Assembly: GCA_037355855.1 (NCBI GenBank)
Contig: CM074758.1
Coordinates: 5,305,001-5,369,000, forward strand
Reading direction: 5' to 3'
Origin: Pseudo-nitzschia pungens
Lineage: Eukaryota > Bacillariophyta > Bacillariophyceae > Bacillariales > Bacillariaceae
DNA: 64,000 nt
Of the stretch, positions 50,139 through 60,900 are shown in pieces. The notes below the pieces were generated by a model that saw nothing but the letters and a program-made list of their open reading frames with translations, did no database searches and was not told the origin of the DNA. How positions within the stretch are numbered: position 1 is the stretch's first letter; the number at the start of each line of letters is the position of its first letter. The translations under genes were made by a program, and so were the position numbers.

Positions 50139-51705
50139 CTATACGGATTGTCCCTTCATGATTTTTGTCAATGTGTCAATACTGATGGAGTACATTCTTG
50201 CAATATGATTTGCATTTTGAATAAACACCTTGTCATTCAAACACTGCTTTGGAGTACTTGCCAATTTTGATGCTATGTCCAATATGTCCGACGAATACCT
50301 AAATGCATCTTTGACAAGACCAATGTGCTTGTCTATGAAAAATCGGTTCCGTTTGCGGGACAAAAATAGAGACGTGAGAGTTGTGATGGAAGTATTGTTC
50401 CGCATGGTCCTGGAGAAAACAGATTCTTTGGACTTTGCGTTTATAAGTTTGTTTGTTGCCGTATGTATATTGGTCCCAGTTTCATTTAGCAGACGGATAA
50501 ATTCTCGACTGAAATCATCCGCTCGACCGAGCTTATTCCGTCTAGGCTTCGTATTGGGGATGGCGGTCATCAACCTCTTCATTTCTTGAGTGTCCTTATA
50601 TTGAAGGTAAGCAGCATGTACGCAAAAGAGTTGCAATGGTACATCTCACTTTGCAAAGGCTGTGGACAGATTTCACGTATTCATGCCGTTGGTCGTGGGA
50701 GATGAGTTCATCGTTGGTTCCACACAGGGTTTGTTCGTATTTCCTGATCCTCTCCAAAGTCACGCAATTTCCGAGGGATTCTTGGGTATTGAGGTACCAA
50801 ACACTGCCAGCGGTTTCTCGAATGTCTATCTTTGGGTCGATGGTGGTGCAATAACGAGCAAAAAGCCGGTAATGGGTAGCGAGCCTGTTGAACACTCGTT
50901 TCTTGTTCAGTTGTTGAATTTCACGTGTGACCATTGCTCGCTTCAGAGACATCATGTATATCGCTTTTGGGAATTCATGCTTCAACATGGACCCTATGTT
51001 TTTCCCAGTGGTACAAAGCCCTTCGAATTTGGATGTTCCCTTAATCTCTAGAGTGGCGCGTTCGTTAGCTTGGTTCTGTGGAATACATCCTGGGATGCCG
51101 GTAGCGCCAATATACCAGATGTTGAAGTATTGTCTGTCAACGTAGGACGCAAAAAAGACATTAACGAGCTTATTTTCCCCCCTGGCTAACCACGATTCCT
51201 TGGTGAGTCTGGCTAGGCAGTCGAACATTGGTTTAGAAAGACAATGATAGAGGTTTCTGATGTCTGTTGCAGCCGACGACTGAAACCATTTTTTATCAAC
51301 ACTATGCTTGGAGTAATCACCGTTTCCTTTGCCGATCAGGAATTTTCGCTCGATATGGGGGGCGCATTGGACGTTCAAAGTGAAGGGGAACGCAATTGTG
51401 CACGGAGTAACAAACACTTCGGTGCAATCACTCACTACCCCCCCTTTGAAGTTGAAGTCGTCAATAGCGAAAAGAGCACTGATATAACGGACCAGAACAA
51501 TAAGTCCGGCAGTGAAATATAATTCCGTCTCGGTTGGACAGAGAATGAAAATCACCGGTCTGAAAGACCTCGTACCATCAACACCGATAGAAAACACACC
51601 AAAAGTCAGAACCCGCCAGTCGTTGGAACAACTGCCGTGGAATCCATCTACCGATGCAGTTACGCGGAAGTCGATCTGTTGACAACGTACAATGCTATAA
51701 AGCAA
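50139..51705 (-). pseudogene. MULE-like transposase gene, 5'-truncated at the direct-repeat boundary
   Basis: Two minus-strand segments join through a predicted 55-bp intron (50649-50595, GTGAG...TAAG) in phase, giving about 500 codons. The domain order fits a Mutator-like transposase core: a first Asp in SVDGFHG (about 51648), a strand with FRPVIFILCPTETEL, a second Asp in VVSDCTEVF, and the C-X2-H pattern QCAPH. The C-terminal part is helical and basic. There is no ATG at the start: the frame simply begins where the second 3451-bp repeat starts (51712), so the N-terminal DNA-binding part is missing. Family assignment rests on motif pattern only. Confidence 0.6.
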
Positions 51706-51711
51706 GGTCAG

Positions 51712-54700
51712 GGGTTTAATATTTGACCAGAGGATTGTCCCCTCGCTTCATTTTTTCAGTCCATAAGATCTAATTTTGCCATTCCCTATCGTACATATTT
51801 TGAGTCTGTACTCTTTTTTTAGCCTCCAAGCTTGACATTTTCAGACCCTAGGCTTGATAATTTTTCATTCTCCATCCTTATACTTTAAGATCCTATGCTG
51901 GTAATATCTAGGCCTCCATGGTTATAATTTTTCATGCTCCATCCTCATACTTTCTTACAATCCGTGCTCATATTTTTCAAGGTTGTCATAATCTACCAGT
52001 CTAAAAATCAAATAATAATATAACACTACTATTACTGAGGTTAAGAACTACTAGTATTCTGTATTGCATTTCAGTTCTGGTCGCACTGTATTATAGTTTG
52101 CGTCTTGATGTAGTTCACTCACCGCCACATTGTATTTCAGCAGTTGCCGTATTTCAGTTGCCGCTGCAAACAAAATTATGTGAAGTTTGGAAGACGCATT
52201 TCATGTGCTTTTTTTGTGCATGCACAGCAGCATTTGTTTGGCTTTGTAACATTATTTACTACAGAAGTAAGGTTACTACAAGCCTGCCCTCACCCACTTG
52301 GAACCGTCATAATTTCTGACTATATTTATGTACGGTTACAAGTACTCACAACGGAAAAAGGATAGACACAGCAGAAAAATAACAGACACCGGTAAAGGGA
52401 CTAATCAATACACAAACAGGACCTACAGTACTAAACTATGAAATGACTTATCTACATTAATATTTTGGACATTTCCACCATTCCAGTGCCAGCAATAGTC
52501 CCCCCCCCTATGTATGCTTGGGACTATGAAAAAAGTTTGGGTCAAAAAGACCTGATAGTTTGGATGTCACATCTATGCAATGCATATTTCCTCCAGTACT
52601 GCCATTTTTCAGTAGAAAATAGACAAAATGACTTACCTAAATTAATTTATTAAATTTAAAAGTTGGAGAGTGATTGGAAGTGTACTTGGTAAGTTGGTTT
52701 ATCAGGTACACTTTTACTCGTGATATGCAGTAAATTATGAGAAGAAGAAAAAAATTGACTAAGGGAATTTTTTTTTATTTGGACCACACATGGAATATAA
52801 ATCACCAATTTTTAGCGATCGTGGCATACCCCTTCTTATTATGACCCCTGAACTGCCATTTGTATGATTTCCAGTGACGTCATCATGATTTGGTGGTTCT
52901 CGTTTCATTTTCGACAAAGGATTGGACATTCATTTACTGTATTTTAATTTGAGATTAATTATAACCGTACAATAGCTGATCACACTCTGATGACTTTCTG
53001 ATAGCTTTCCAGTAACTTTTTGCAGACTTTTGGGTAATACAGTTTATCAAACAGCTACTGAAGGTGCACCAAAAGTGCCAGTATGCATCCTACCAGAAAG
53101 CTGCCACCAGAAAGAAACAAGTATCATTCTTGTTATTACAAGTATCATTGTTATTACAAGTATCATTATCATTGTTACAAAGTACAAGGAGTACTGGCGG
53201 TACCTGCTACTAGTAGTAAACCTTTCTTGTACGTTGTATTTCGTGTTTATTCTTCTGCAATCCTGCTGGTGGTGGTGGTACAGTGAGAGATTCTTGACAA
53301 AGAAGCACCAACAAAAAAACGACGGAGCAACGAAAGAAGAAGGAACAAACTGTGGAATGTAGAAATGGTGGTGACAAAAGAAGGAACAAACGGTGGAGCA
53401 ACAAAATGGCAAATGAAGGGAGTAGTGAAACAACGAAAAAGGGGTGGGTGACTTAGTGTACGAGAAATAATTACTAGTACTACTAGTACTAAGATCTTAC
53501 TACTACTAGTAGTAGTACTACTACTACTGTATGATAAGATTTACAGTAAGGTTTGTTAAAATGTAGCTGAACTTAACTCTGGGGAATAAGGAGCAAGCTT
53601 GGAGATGACAATGGTTTAATGGCAAGAGCATGCAAACCGGTTGAGGTGCTGGTGGTCTGTTCTATCGATAGTCTCAGATCACAACTACGACCAAAGGGGA
53701 AGCCAGTTGGCCGGATCTATTCTAACTACCAGCACTTGGCACAGTCAGTTAGATCCTAGGTTTGTAGTTCTACAGGGAGCTGCTCAAGAAGAGCAGGATG
53801 TAAGTATCAAGGTATTCGAATCGGAGTTAAACGAAAGATGTAAGGACAGCAATCTTAATAAAAAAATAACACCCTCATTCACACAAAAACTCGTCCTAGT
53901 AACCTCAAGACTTAACCTTACTCATGCATCTCATATATTAAAATGCGTTACTACCTACGTACCGGTAAGACTAAGATTTACTCGTACCGTGATGGTAATC
54001 TTAGGACATGATGTTTTTCTTTAGGGTTGATTTCAAGTCGCATACTAACTACTAACCTTACTTGTACGTCGTAACCTTACGAGTAAGATTATGGTAAGGT
54101 TATGTACTCGTGCCTGGTAATTACTCCTGTTCATGCAGTAACGAGGCATCAATCGAACAGACACATCCACATCCTGATACTGTACGTAAGATTTACCGTA
54201 CAAAAGTTGCATCCATGCAAATGAAAACAAAGTAATCTTACAAATAATAATAATAATAATAATAAAAAGCAGTAACTTATGTACAAGTAAGACATTTTAT
54301 TAGTCTCCACGATCCAAGATCGACCACAAAAATCGATACGACCAAAAGATGAACTATCCTTCCTCGATATGACTCGATCACCGGATGCAAGCCATGACCG
54401 CAACGCATCCGGATTCGTTCCAATCATTCTCACAAAATCAAAAACCTTTTCGATTCCAAAAATAGTAATAAACACTTCACAATGTCCGGCGAGAACAACA
54501 TCTATAGCAACAGCCCCGTAACATTAGACGACGACATCGAGATGGAGGCATCCTGCTGCACCTGCACAAGAAAATCCGAGGAAGCGCGTTGTGGATGTTT
54601 GTAAGTCTCGCATTATTTTGTCGCATATGCGTCTTCCCGTGTGGTATTTTATTTTGCTGTACATTACATTTTGGTACCCTCAAGAAATCTTGCATCTGTG

Positions 54701-55162
54701 AGGAACACTGCCCTCTGAATCTCGCGGAATTTTGTCCCTCCGATCTTTGCGACATATATTATCATCTCTTTCTCTATTTGTCATCTCGCTGCTTAGTCCC
54801 TACAAAGATTGCTCTGTGATTTCCGCACAAATCATTTCCATTGTGGCCCTCTGTATCTCTTGCCTTTCGTGGGTCATGTTCCTCCCCAGCATCGCGACCA
54901 TGGTGTTCCTCCAGGTCCTCTGGTGCCGCCGCCCAAAGCGATGCGGTATGATCGCGTCGGTCGCCTTTTCGGGGTTCACGGCGGTGCTGTGCCTTTTGAC
55001 TGGATGCTGGTTTTATCCCAAAGACGACCTTTTCGGCATGGGCTCGCACGTTGTGGTCTTGATGCGGCTTGCGGGTTTTGTCGACGCGGCCTTGTGGCTG
55101 ACCGTGTGCGGATGCCTCTGGTATTTCGTTACCAGTGGACGCCACGCGAAGTTTGAGGCGGG
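51712..55162 (+). repeat. 3451-bp direct repeat, copy 2
   Basis: Second copy of 38342-41792. Its left edge cuts into the MULE-like transposase gene, and its right edge coincides with the start of a MITE. The same noncoding content, including the fold-back relic at 52088-52630, is present. Confidence 0.97.
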
Positions 55163-55265
55163 GGTTGGTAATCCACGAGTAGGACCTTTTTCCCTTGCAA
55201 TCCCGCCTGCGAGGTTTCAAAGTGGTTCTCGAAAAATCGAGGAGCTCGACACTAAGAAACATTAG
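54482..55265 (+). CDS. Small Cys-rich multi-pass membrane protein, copy 2 (3' end altered by MITE)
   Basis: Exons 54482-54600 and 54797-55265 with the same 196-bp intron as copy 1; 195 aa. The first 160 residues are the same as in copy 1. After GAGGCGGG the frame enters the MITE at 55163 and stops at 55265. Beyond the two MITEs, at about 55700-55757, a GC-rich segment in the same frame ends EGNLELHVAQAL and a stop. That could be the original C-terminus; this is a guess from composition and frame only. Confidence 0.65.
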
Positions 55266-55421
55266 TTAATTTTTAGGATTACAAACCGCAAAACCGGATT
55301 ACAACAGTGCGCACTAAAAAAAGAATCTGAAAAAAGAATCCGGGCCTCCTCGTACTAATACACTGGAAATCGCACGGAGCAGGATTGCAAGGGAGAATCG
55401 GTCCTACGTCGTGGATTATGT
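55166..55421. mobile_element. MITE with about 38-bp terminal inverted repeats
   Basis: TGGTAATCCACGAGTAGGAC... at 55166-55205 is inverted at 55382-55421 (...GTCCTACGTCGTGGATTATG) with a few mismatches. About 255 bp, no coding capacity. It sits at the end of the second 3451-bp repeat, inside the membrane-protein gene. Confidence 0.8.
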
Positions 55422-55424
55422 TAA

Positions 55425-55675
55425 ATAACCTTCGAGTTGCTCGCGCCGCGTGTGAAACCTAATTGTAATCCGCGTGGGATACAAAAAAAGAACCCACTGG
55501 GCTCCCTCTAAGGAGTACTACTGAAATTATGAAACCTAGTCGGGCTCGTTGCACTCGCTCTCTTAGGTTTCATAATTTCAGTAGTACTCCTTATAGGGAG
55601 GCCAGTGGGTTCTTTTTTTGTAACCCGCACGGATTACAAATAGGTTTCACGCGTCGCGAGCAACTCGAAGGTTAT
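55425..55675. mobile_element. Fold-back MITE: near-perfect 251-bp palindrome
   Basis: Arms of about 117 bp (ATAACCTTCGAGTTGCTCGC... and ...GCGAGCAACTCGAAGGTTAT) pair almost fully around an 18-nt centre. The two MITEs are separated by only a few bases. The bases around the element (TTAA and TATA) could be part of a target duplication. Confidence 0.88.
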
Positions 55676-55847
55676 TATACAAAACCGCCGCGAAGCCCCC
55701 CCGGCGACGGCCCCCGCCGAAGGGAATCTGGAGCTTCACGTGGCCCAGGCTCTGTAAGTCACACAACATGTGCTGGATTTCCGGGGCGCCCCTGTACAGG
55801 GAAAGTCGCTGGTTGTAAACGAGCTACGAGTAGAACCTACGGGGGGG

Positions 55848-56065
55848 GAATCGACCGAACCGTGATTGAAAGAACATTCCAAACGGGAATGAAACAGTTG
55901 AAGTGTAATTAGCATATCTTAGAAGTACATGTGAAAGAAGAAGAAGATTTTAGTAAAAGAGAGAACCCCAGATGGATCAACTCAATGTTATAATTTAAAG
56001 AAAACTCTTTGTTATCAACCTAATTCCCTCACGTAGTAGTCGAATCTACTGAAATTCTCCGTTGG
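55848..56065 (+). repeat. Copia3 left LTR
   Basis: 218 bp. Includes GAAAGAAGAAGAAGATTTTAG and a TTATAATTTAAAG segment that could serve as core promoter. Confidence 0.85.
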
Positions 56066-56076
56066 TTATGAGCCCA
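56064..56076 (+). promoter_or_regulatory. Primer-binding site complementary to half of initiator tRNA-Met
   Basis: GGTTATGAGCCCA is the reverse complement of UGGGCUCAUAACC, the anticodon stem-loop of an initiator tRNA-Met (three G-C pairs, loop CUCAUAA). Priming from a cleaved half-tRNA is known for Drosophila copia and yeast Ty5. The site begins at the end of the left LTR, as expected. Confidence 0.8.
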
Positions 56077-56122
56077 AGATAACTCCCTCACATTACCTCT
56101 TAAAGCGTCAACAACAAAGCGA

Positions 56123-57934
56123 ATGGATATCGAAGCGGAACTACAACCCAATCCATCGTCGCAACACCGACCTCAAACAGACCTGAACCCATTTACCTTC
56201 CACTACGAAGAGGAAGTAATTTTCGAACAAAACCGAGGACCCGTCCCTGAAAGAATGACAACCAATACAACCGAGAACCCCGACACTGGCCCAGAGGGCC
56301 CGAAGTATGTTCTAAATGGTATTGAAATCAAGATAGCCCCAAAGGCCACAAAGAAGGTAACGAACTCTGCCTTCTATACTAAAGCCTATCGACAGGGGCT
56401 TAACGAGAGTGACAAAATGGACTTGCTCAAACGCATTGAATCGAAACAACAGCAGCCCTTCCACTCCATCACCATCTCAAAGAATGACCCTGAGAAACTG
56501 ACTAATACCCACTCCATCAGCAAACTACTTGACGAGAACCGACGAAACCTCGCCAAGTACGACTTACTTGATGTATTTACAATCATCATCCCAGAGGACA
56601 ACGCCTTCGACGAATTCGAAGGCAACCTCCACTACAGAAGACTAAAGACTGACTCTGATGGGAACCCGCTCAAGTATGACCTCTTCCAAAGCTATCTCCA
56701 GGTGACTCCCGAGCAAGTAGCACGATCCTCGCAATACTACTCCAAGTTTATTCCAAGTGAACACCTAATGCAGGAGAACCTAACCTGGTCGTTTGCCTAC
56801 TACGAGAAGAACATAGACAAAGAACTCTACAGTGCCATACATTCAAAATGGATGGAATTTAGCCCAGCAGAACAAGGAGGACCCTTGTTCCTTAAACTCC
56901 TTCTAGATGAGGTGAGCACCACGGGAGAGGCCAGCCTCAAGGCTCTAATCCACATTCTTGAAACCTACAAAATCAAAACCGACTGTCGCGGGGAGGACAT
57001 CACCAAGGTAGTAGATATTTTCAAGGCCATTTTCAACAGTATCAAGGAACTGAAACGCGGAAGTGACCTCCCAGAAGACTCAGTAAGCAACCTCCTGCGA
57101 GTGTTCGGCACCACTAGTGTGGATGCCTTCAATAGACAGTTTGAAACCATGGAAGATCAACGAAAGGCTGCCGCAATACACACCCGTCTAAACCCGAACT
57201 ATCCCCAAGCGATGCGCAGTACTGGCGCCCAAGTCTTAGTAAACGACATGGAGTCCGCCAAATACATACTGGAGTATGCCAACGCCGCCTACAAGGACCT
57301 AACCAAAGACGGGAAGTGGGATGAGGTACTACAGAAAGCCCCAAGCAAGTCCACCTTTGTAGCGAGCAGTACTCAATCCGCAGCAACCAATGTCCAACCA
57401 ACTGAATTCTGCCAACCTGTCGGAGGCAGAACCTCCACAACAACTCGGACAATGTGGCCTAGCGGAGTCTGCTTCAATTGTGGAAAGGAAGACCACCTTG
57501 TCAAGGACTGCCCAGAACCAAAGGATCCAGAAAGGATCAATCGCAACAGAGCCAAGCACCCGAATGGCAGCAAGGGAAGAAGAATCCCTTACAAATGGAG
57601 GCCACCAGAGCAGGGAGAGAATGGCAAAAGGATAGTGAATGGTAGACCGTACACCTATGATCCGGATGCTGGACTCAATGGCAGATGGATTCCTGACCAA
57701 ACTCCGGAAAGCGGAATCGCGAACAGTGGAAACACAATTACCGTCCCTAACTCAACGGTCAACATGGCGCAACTGGGGATCCCAACCCAAATTGCGAGCT
57801 CCAGCTCGATCGCCAGTACGGCGATGACAGGACCTACTGCCATGTACTATGATGACAAGGCAGATCCAGCAGTGCAACGACTGCAGCTGATGGCGATCCT
57901 TCAGCATTGCAATGAAAAGATGGAAAGCTTGTGA
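56123..57934 (+). CDS. gag: Copia3 Gag
   Basis: 603 aa from ATG 56123 (the ATG is preceded by GCGA), 57 bp after the LTR. The capsid-like helical part covers about 80-410. A canonical zinc knuckle CFNCGKEDHLVKDC (C-X2-C-X4-H-X4-C) lies near 450. A Gly/Arg/Pro-rich linker and a Ser/Thr-rich tail follow. It ends in UGA (57932-57934) followed by CUG; pol is in the same frame after further stops. Confidence 0.92.
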   Translation: MDIEAELQPNPSSQHRPQTDLNPFTFHYEEEVIFEQNRGPVPERMTTNTTENPDTGPEGPKYVLNGIEIKIAPKATKKVTNSAFYTKAYRQGLNESDKMDLLKRIESKQQQPFHSITISKNDPEKLTNTHSISKLLDENRRNLAKYDLLDVFTIIIPEDNAFDEFEGNLHYRRLKTDSDGNPLKYDLFQSYLQVTPEQVARSSQYYSKFIPSEHLMQENLTWSFAYYEKNIDKELYSAIHSKWMEFSPAEQGGPLFLKLLLDEVSTTGEASLKALIHILETYKIKTDCRGEDITKVVDIFKAIFNSIKELKRGSDLPEDSVSNLLRVFGTTSVDAFNRQFETMEDQRKAAAIHTRLNPNYPQAMRSTGAQVLVNDMESAKYILEYANAAYKDLTKDGKWDEVLQKAPSKSTFVASSTQSAATNVQPTEFCQPVGGRTSTTTRTMWPSGVCFNCGKEDHLVKDCPEPKDPERINRNRAKHPNGSKGRRIPYKWRPPEQGENGKRIVNGRPYTYDPDAGLNGRWIPDQTPESGIANSGNTITVPNSTVNMAQLGIPTQIASSSSIASTAMTGPTAMYYDDKADPAVQRLQLMAILQHCNEKMESL

Positions 57935-60900
57935 CTGGCATGGTGTGGTATCTGTTGGGAACAGTGGATCAAAGTGTGGTTCTATCTCAGCGTCTTCGAC
58001 GCCACGATACTAATCCCTGCAGTATGATTTATAACTCGCGCAACCACTAACCTCACCTTTGACTGCTTGGTAGACCCAATCCAACAGAACATCTCTGCTG
58101 ACTGCCTCTATCCAATCATAGCAGTACTAAGCTTTCCCTTACTACTGGTTCATTCCGGATATCACACCCTACATCACCAGCTTAAAAGACATCGTGGAAC
58201 GTCGACAGTTCCAAACCACCGAAAATGTCGTAACCACCGAATTCGAAGCCTCTACGCATACAGACAGGCGAACGAAGGGGTAGTCCACCATCGGAAGCGA
58301 GGCCTTGGATATCTGCTCTCGCCAACGAGCAGTCCGGCGCCTGGACCTCATCGAAATCGGCGATACTATGACCTATACAACCTAAACAAACCAATACCAA
58401 ACCAAGTCGCGCCTGAAGAGACCGAGTCTATCGCGACTGATCCAAACGACACCACCTACACAGCGTTCACCAAGGAAGAACTACATTCCTACATGAGCAC
58501 GATAGATCCCCTTCAACATTATCAGCGAGTCAGAGACGCCGTCACCTTTGTCATGCCTCAACGCTTCGTTCGTCTGGCTACCGACAGCCCACAGTATCAA
58601 GCCATACTGCTCCAGGCCCGGTCTCTTAAGGAGCACATACATGCCTATAAACCTAACCTTCAGTTGCCACTGCAACATCCAGTTATTTATACCTCCACTC
58701 GTCAAAATGAACCGCCAATCATCATTGATACGGGAGCGTCGAGCTCCATTACTCCACTGGAACAAGACTTCCTCCAAAGGCCTATTGGTCCCGATGCCAC
58801 AAGTGTAAAAGGGCTCACCGGAGATGTAGCCAGTGTCAGTGGAGAAGGTCTAGTGCAATGGGACATCGAAGACATGAATGGAGCGCGAGCCACCATTGAG
58901 ACTGAGGCATATTACATACCGGAAGCAACTGTTTGATTATTCTCACCTCAAGGATACATCGAGTACCAGAAGGCAGTGACTGGAGCTACCTGCTCCCTCA
59001 CTATCGACCCAGGTGGTGCCGCACTCCACTTGCACAATGGAACCATACTTCGATTCCCAATGGAGAGGGGCAGTAATCTTCCTGTCATGCTAACGCATCG
59101 GGCACTGCATCCTCGCGACCATAAGAGAACTAGACAGAGACACGAGCAACACCGACACTCGCCAGTTAGCGATCGCTTTGTTAATTACGCTCGCTACCTA
59201 TGTTCAGCTGCGGCAATGGCAATTGATCGTGCAACCACGTTCAGTTACCTAGGAACATCAGCAATGCCCACTGAGGTTAACCAGGTAAATCCCATCCTAC
59301 AGAACAACAACTGGAACTTAACGATTGAGCAGCGCGAACTTCTCCTCTGGCACAATCGACTCGGACATATTAACTTTGGACATGTTCAAACGCTCCTCGC
59401 CAAATCCCAAGCAAACAAGACTCGTCTTATCCAACCCTCTAACAACAAGAGCTCTCACTGTCCTACTCCCCTCTGCGAGGCCTGTCAGTACGCCAAACAA
59501 AAGCGCGTTACTCCACCTTCCCAACGCACTCGCTCTATCGCCGAAAATGAGGGCAAGTCATCAGTGAACATAGTTCGACCAGGGCAACGAGTGTCAGTTG
59601 ATCTTTATCAGAGCTCCATCAAGGGTAGACTGCCCGACACCTATGGGAAAGAGAAGCCGGACCAGCAATACACCTGTGGTGCACTCTTTGTCAATCATGC
59701 CACTCGTCTGGTTCACCATACGCATCAGTGCACCACCACTGCCGCCGAGACAGTGAAATCCAAGCACAACTTCGAACGCTTTTGTATTGCCCACGGGATA
59801 ACCATCGCTGAGTATGCAGCTGACAACCATCCTTTTCAGTCCGCCGACTGGGTCGATGACTGTACAATTAAGCGCCAGAGGCGCTTTCTCTCTGGCGTTT
59901 GCGCACATCATCAAAACCGCGCTGAACGCAGCATACAAACCATTTTCTTCATGGCTCGCGCTCTCTTGCTCCACTTTGCAATCCACTGGCCACAGCAAGC
60001 CGAAGCTAATCTCTGGCCTTTCGCTGTCGATCATGCAATCTACCTGTGGAATAACACCCCTCGACCAGACCTGCGCCTTTCACCGCTTGAACTCTTTACC
60101 GGTACTGCCTATTCCAATCATGCACATCTTCAACGCCTGCATGTCTTTGGTTGTCCAGTTTATGTCCTCCACCCCAGACTTCAGGATGGCAAAAAGATTC
60201 CAAAGTGGGAAAGACGCAGTCGACAGGGCATTTACCTTGGTGTCAGTCCGCATCACTCGTTGACCGTGCACCTCATTCTTAATCCTGCCACCGGCAAAAT
60301 CACTCCCCAATACCATGTGGTCTTCGATGATACCTTTTTGACAGTCTACTCCAACGGCAACTTTTCAGATGACGTCTGGCATTCCCTTGTCATCTCCAAT
60401 ACGGAGCACCACCCTGACAGTTCGTCCGCGCCTGGCATCGTTCCATTTGCGCCAGCTCCCATTCCGGGTTCTTCCGACGACGCCCCCGCCATGTCCGCTG
60501 CCGCGAGGGAGATTACCAACTCTTCAGGCCCTCCTCTCTCCTCTCCTGGGGGCGAGGGAGTCTCCCTGTCTTCCGAGGGAGCTCCCTTGCTCCCCGAGGG
60601 AGTCACCTTGTCTTCCGAGGGAGCCCCTTTGCCGTCAGAGGGAGCCCCTTTGCTTTCAGAGGGAGCTCCACTTACCTCATCATCCTCGGACTTCCAACCC
60701 ACTAGCCATGACAATGATAACCAAAGCATCCTCAATAGTGAGCATCCTTCCCCCAGTTCTACTACAGAACCTTCCACTACAGAACCTGTCAGCAACTCCT
60801 CACCAATGCCACTTCGACGATCCACGCAACCACGCCGACCCGTCCAATGGCTCAATCTCTTCACACCGCGCAATCATCAACCCGACCTCATTGGCCTAAT

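Noticed and set aside
38342..55162. 3451-bp direct repeats as giant LTRs of one element
   Set aside because: They do not begin TG or end CA, there is no target duplication, no pol between them, and the gene inside them is split by the edges.
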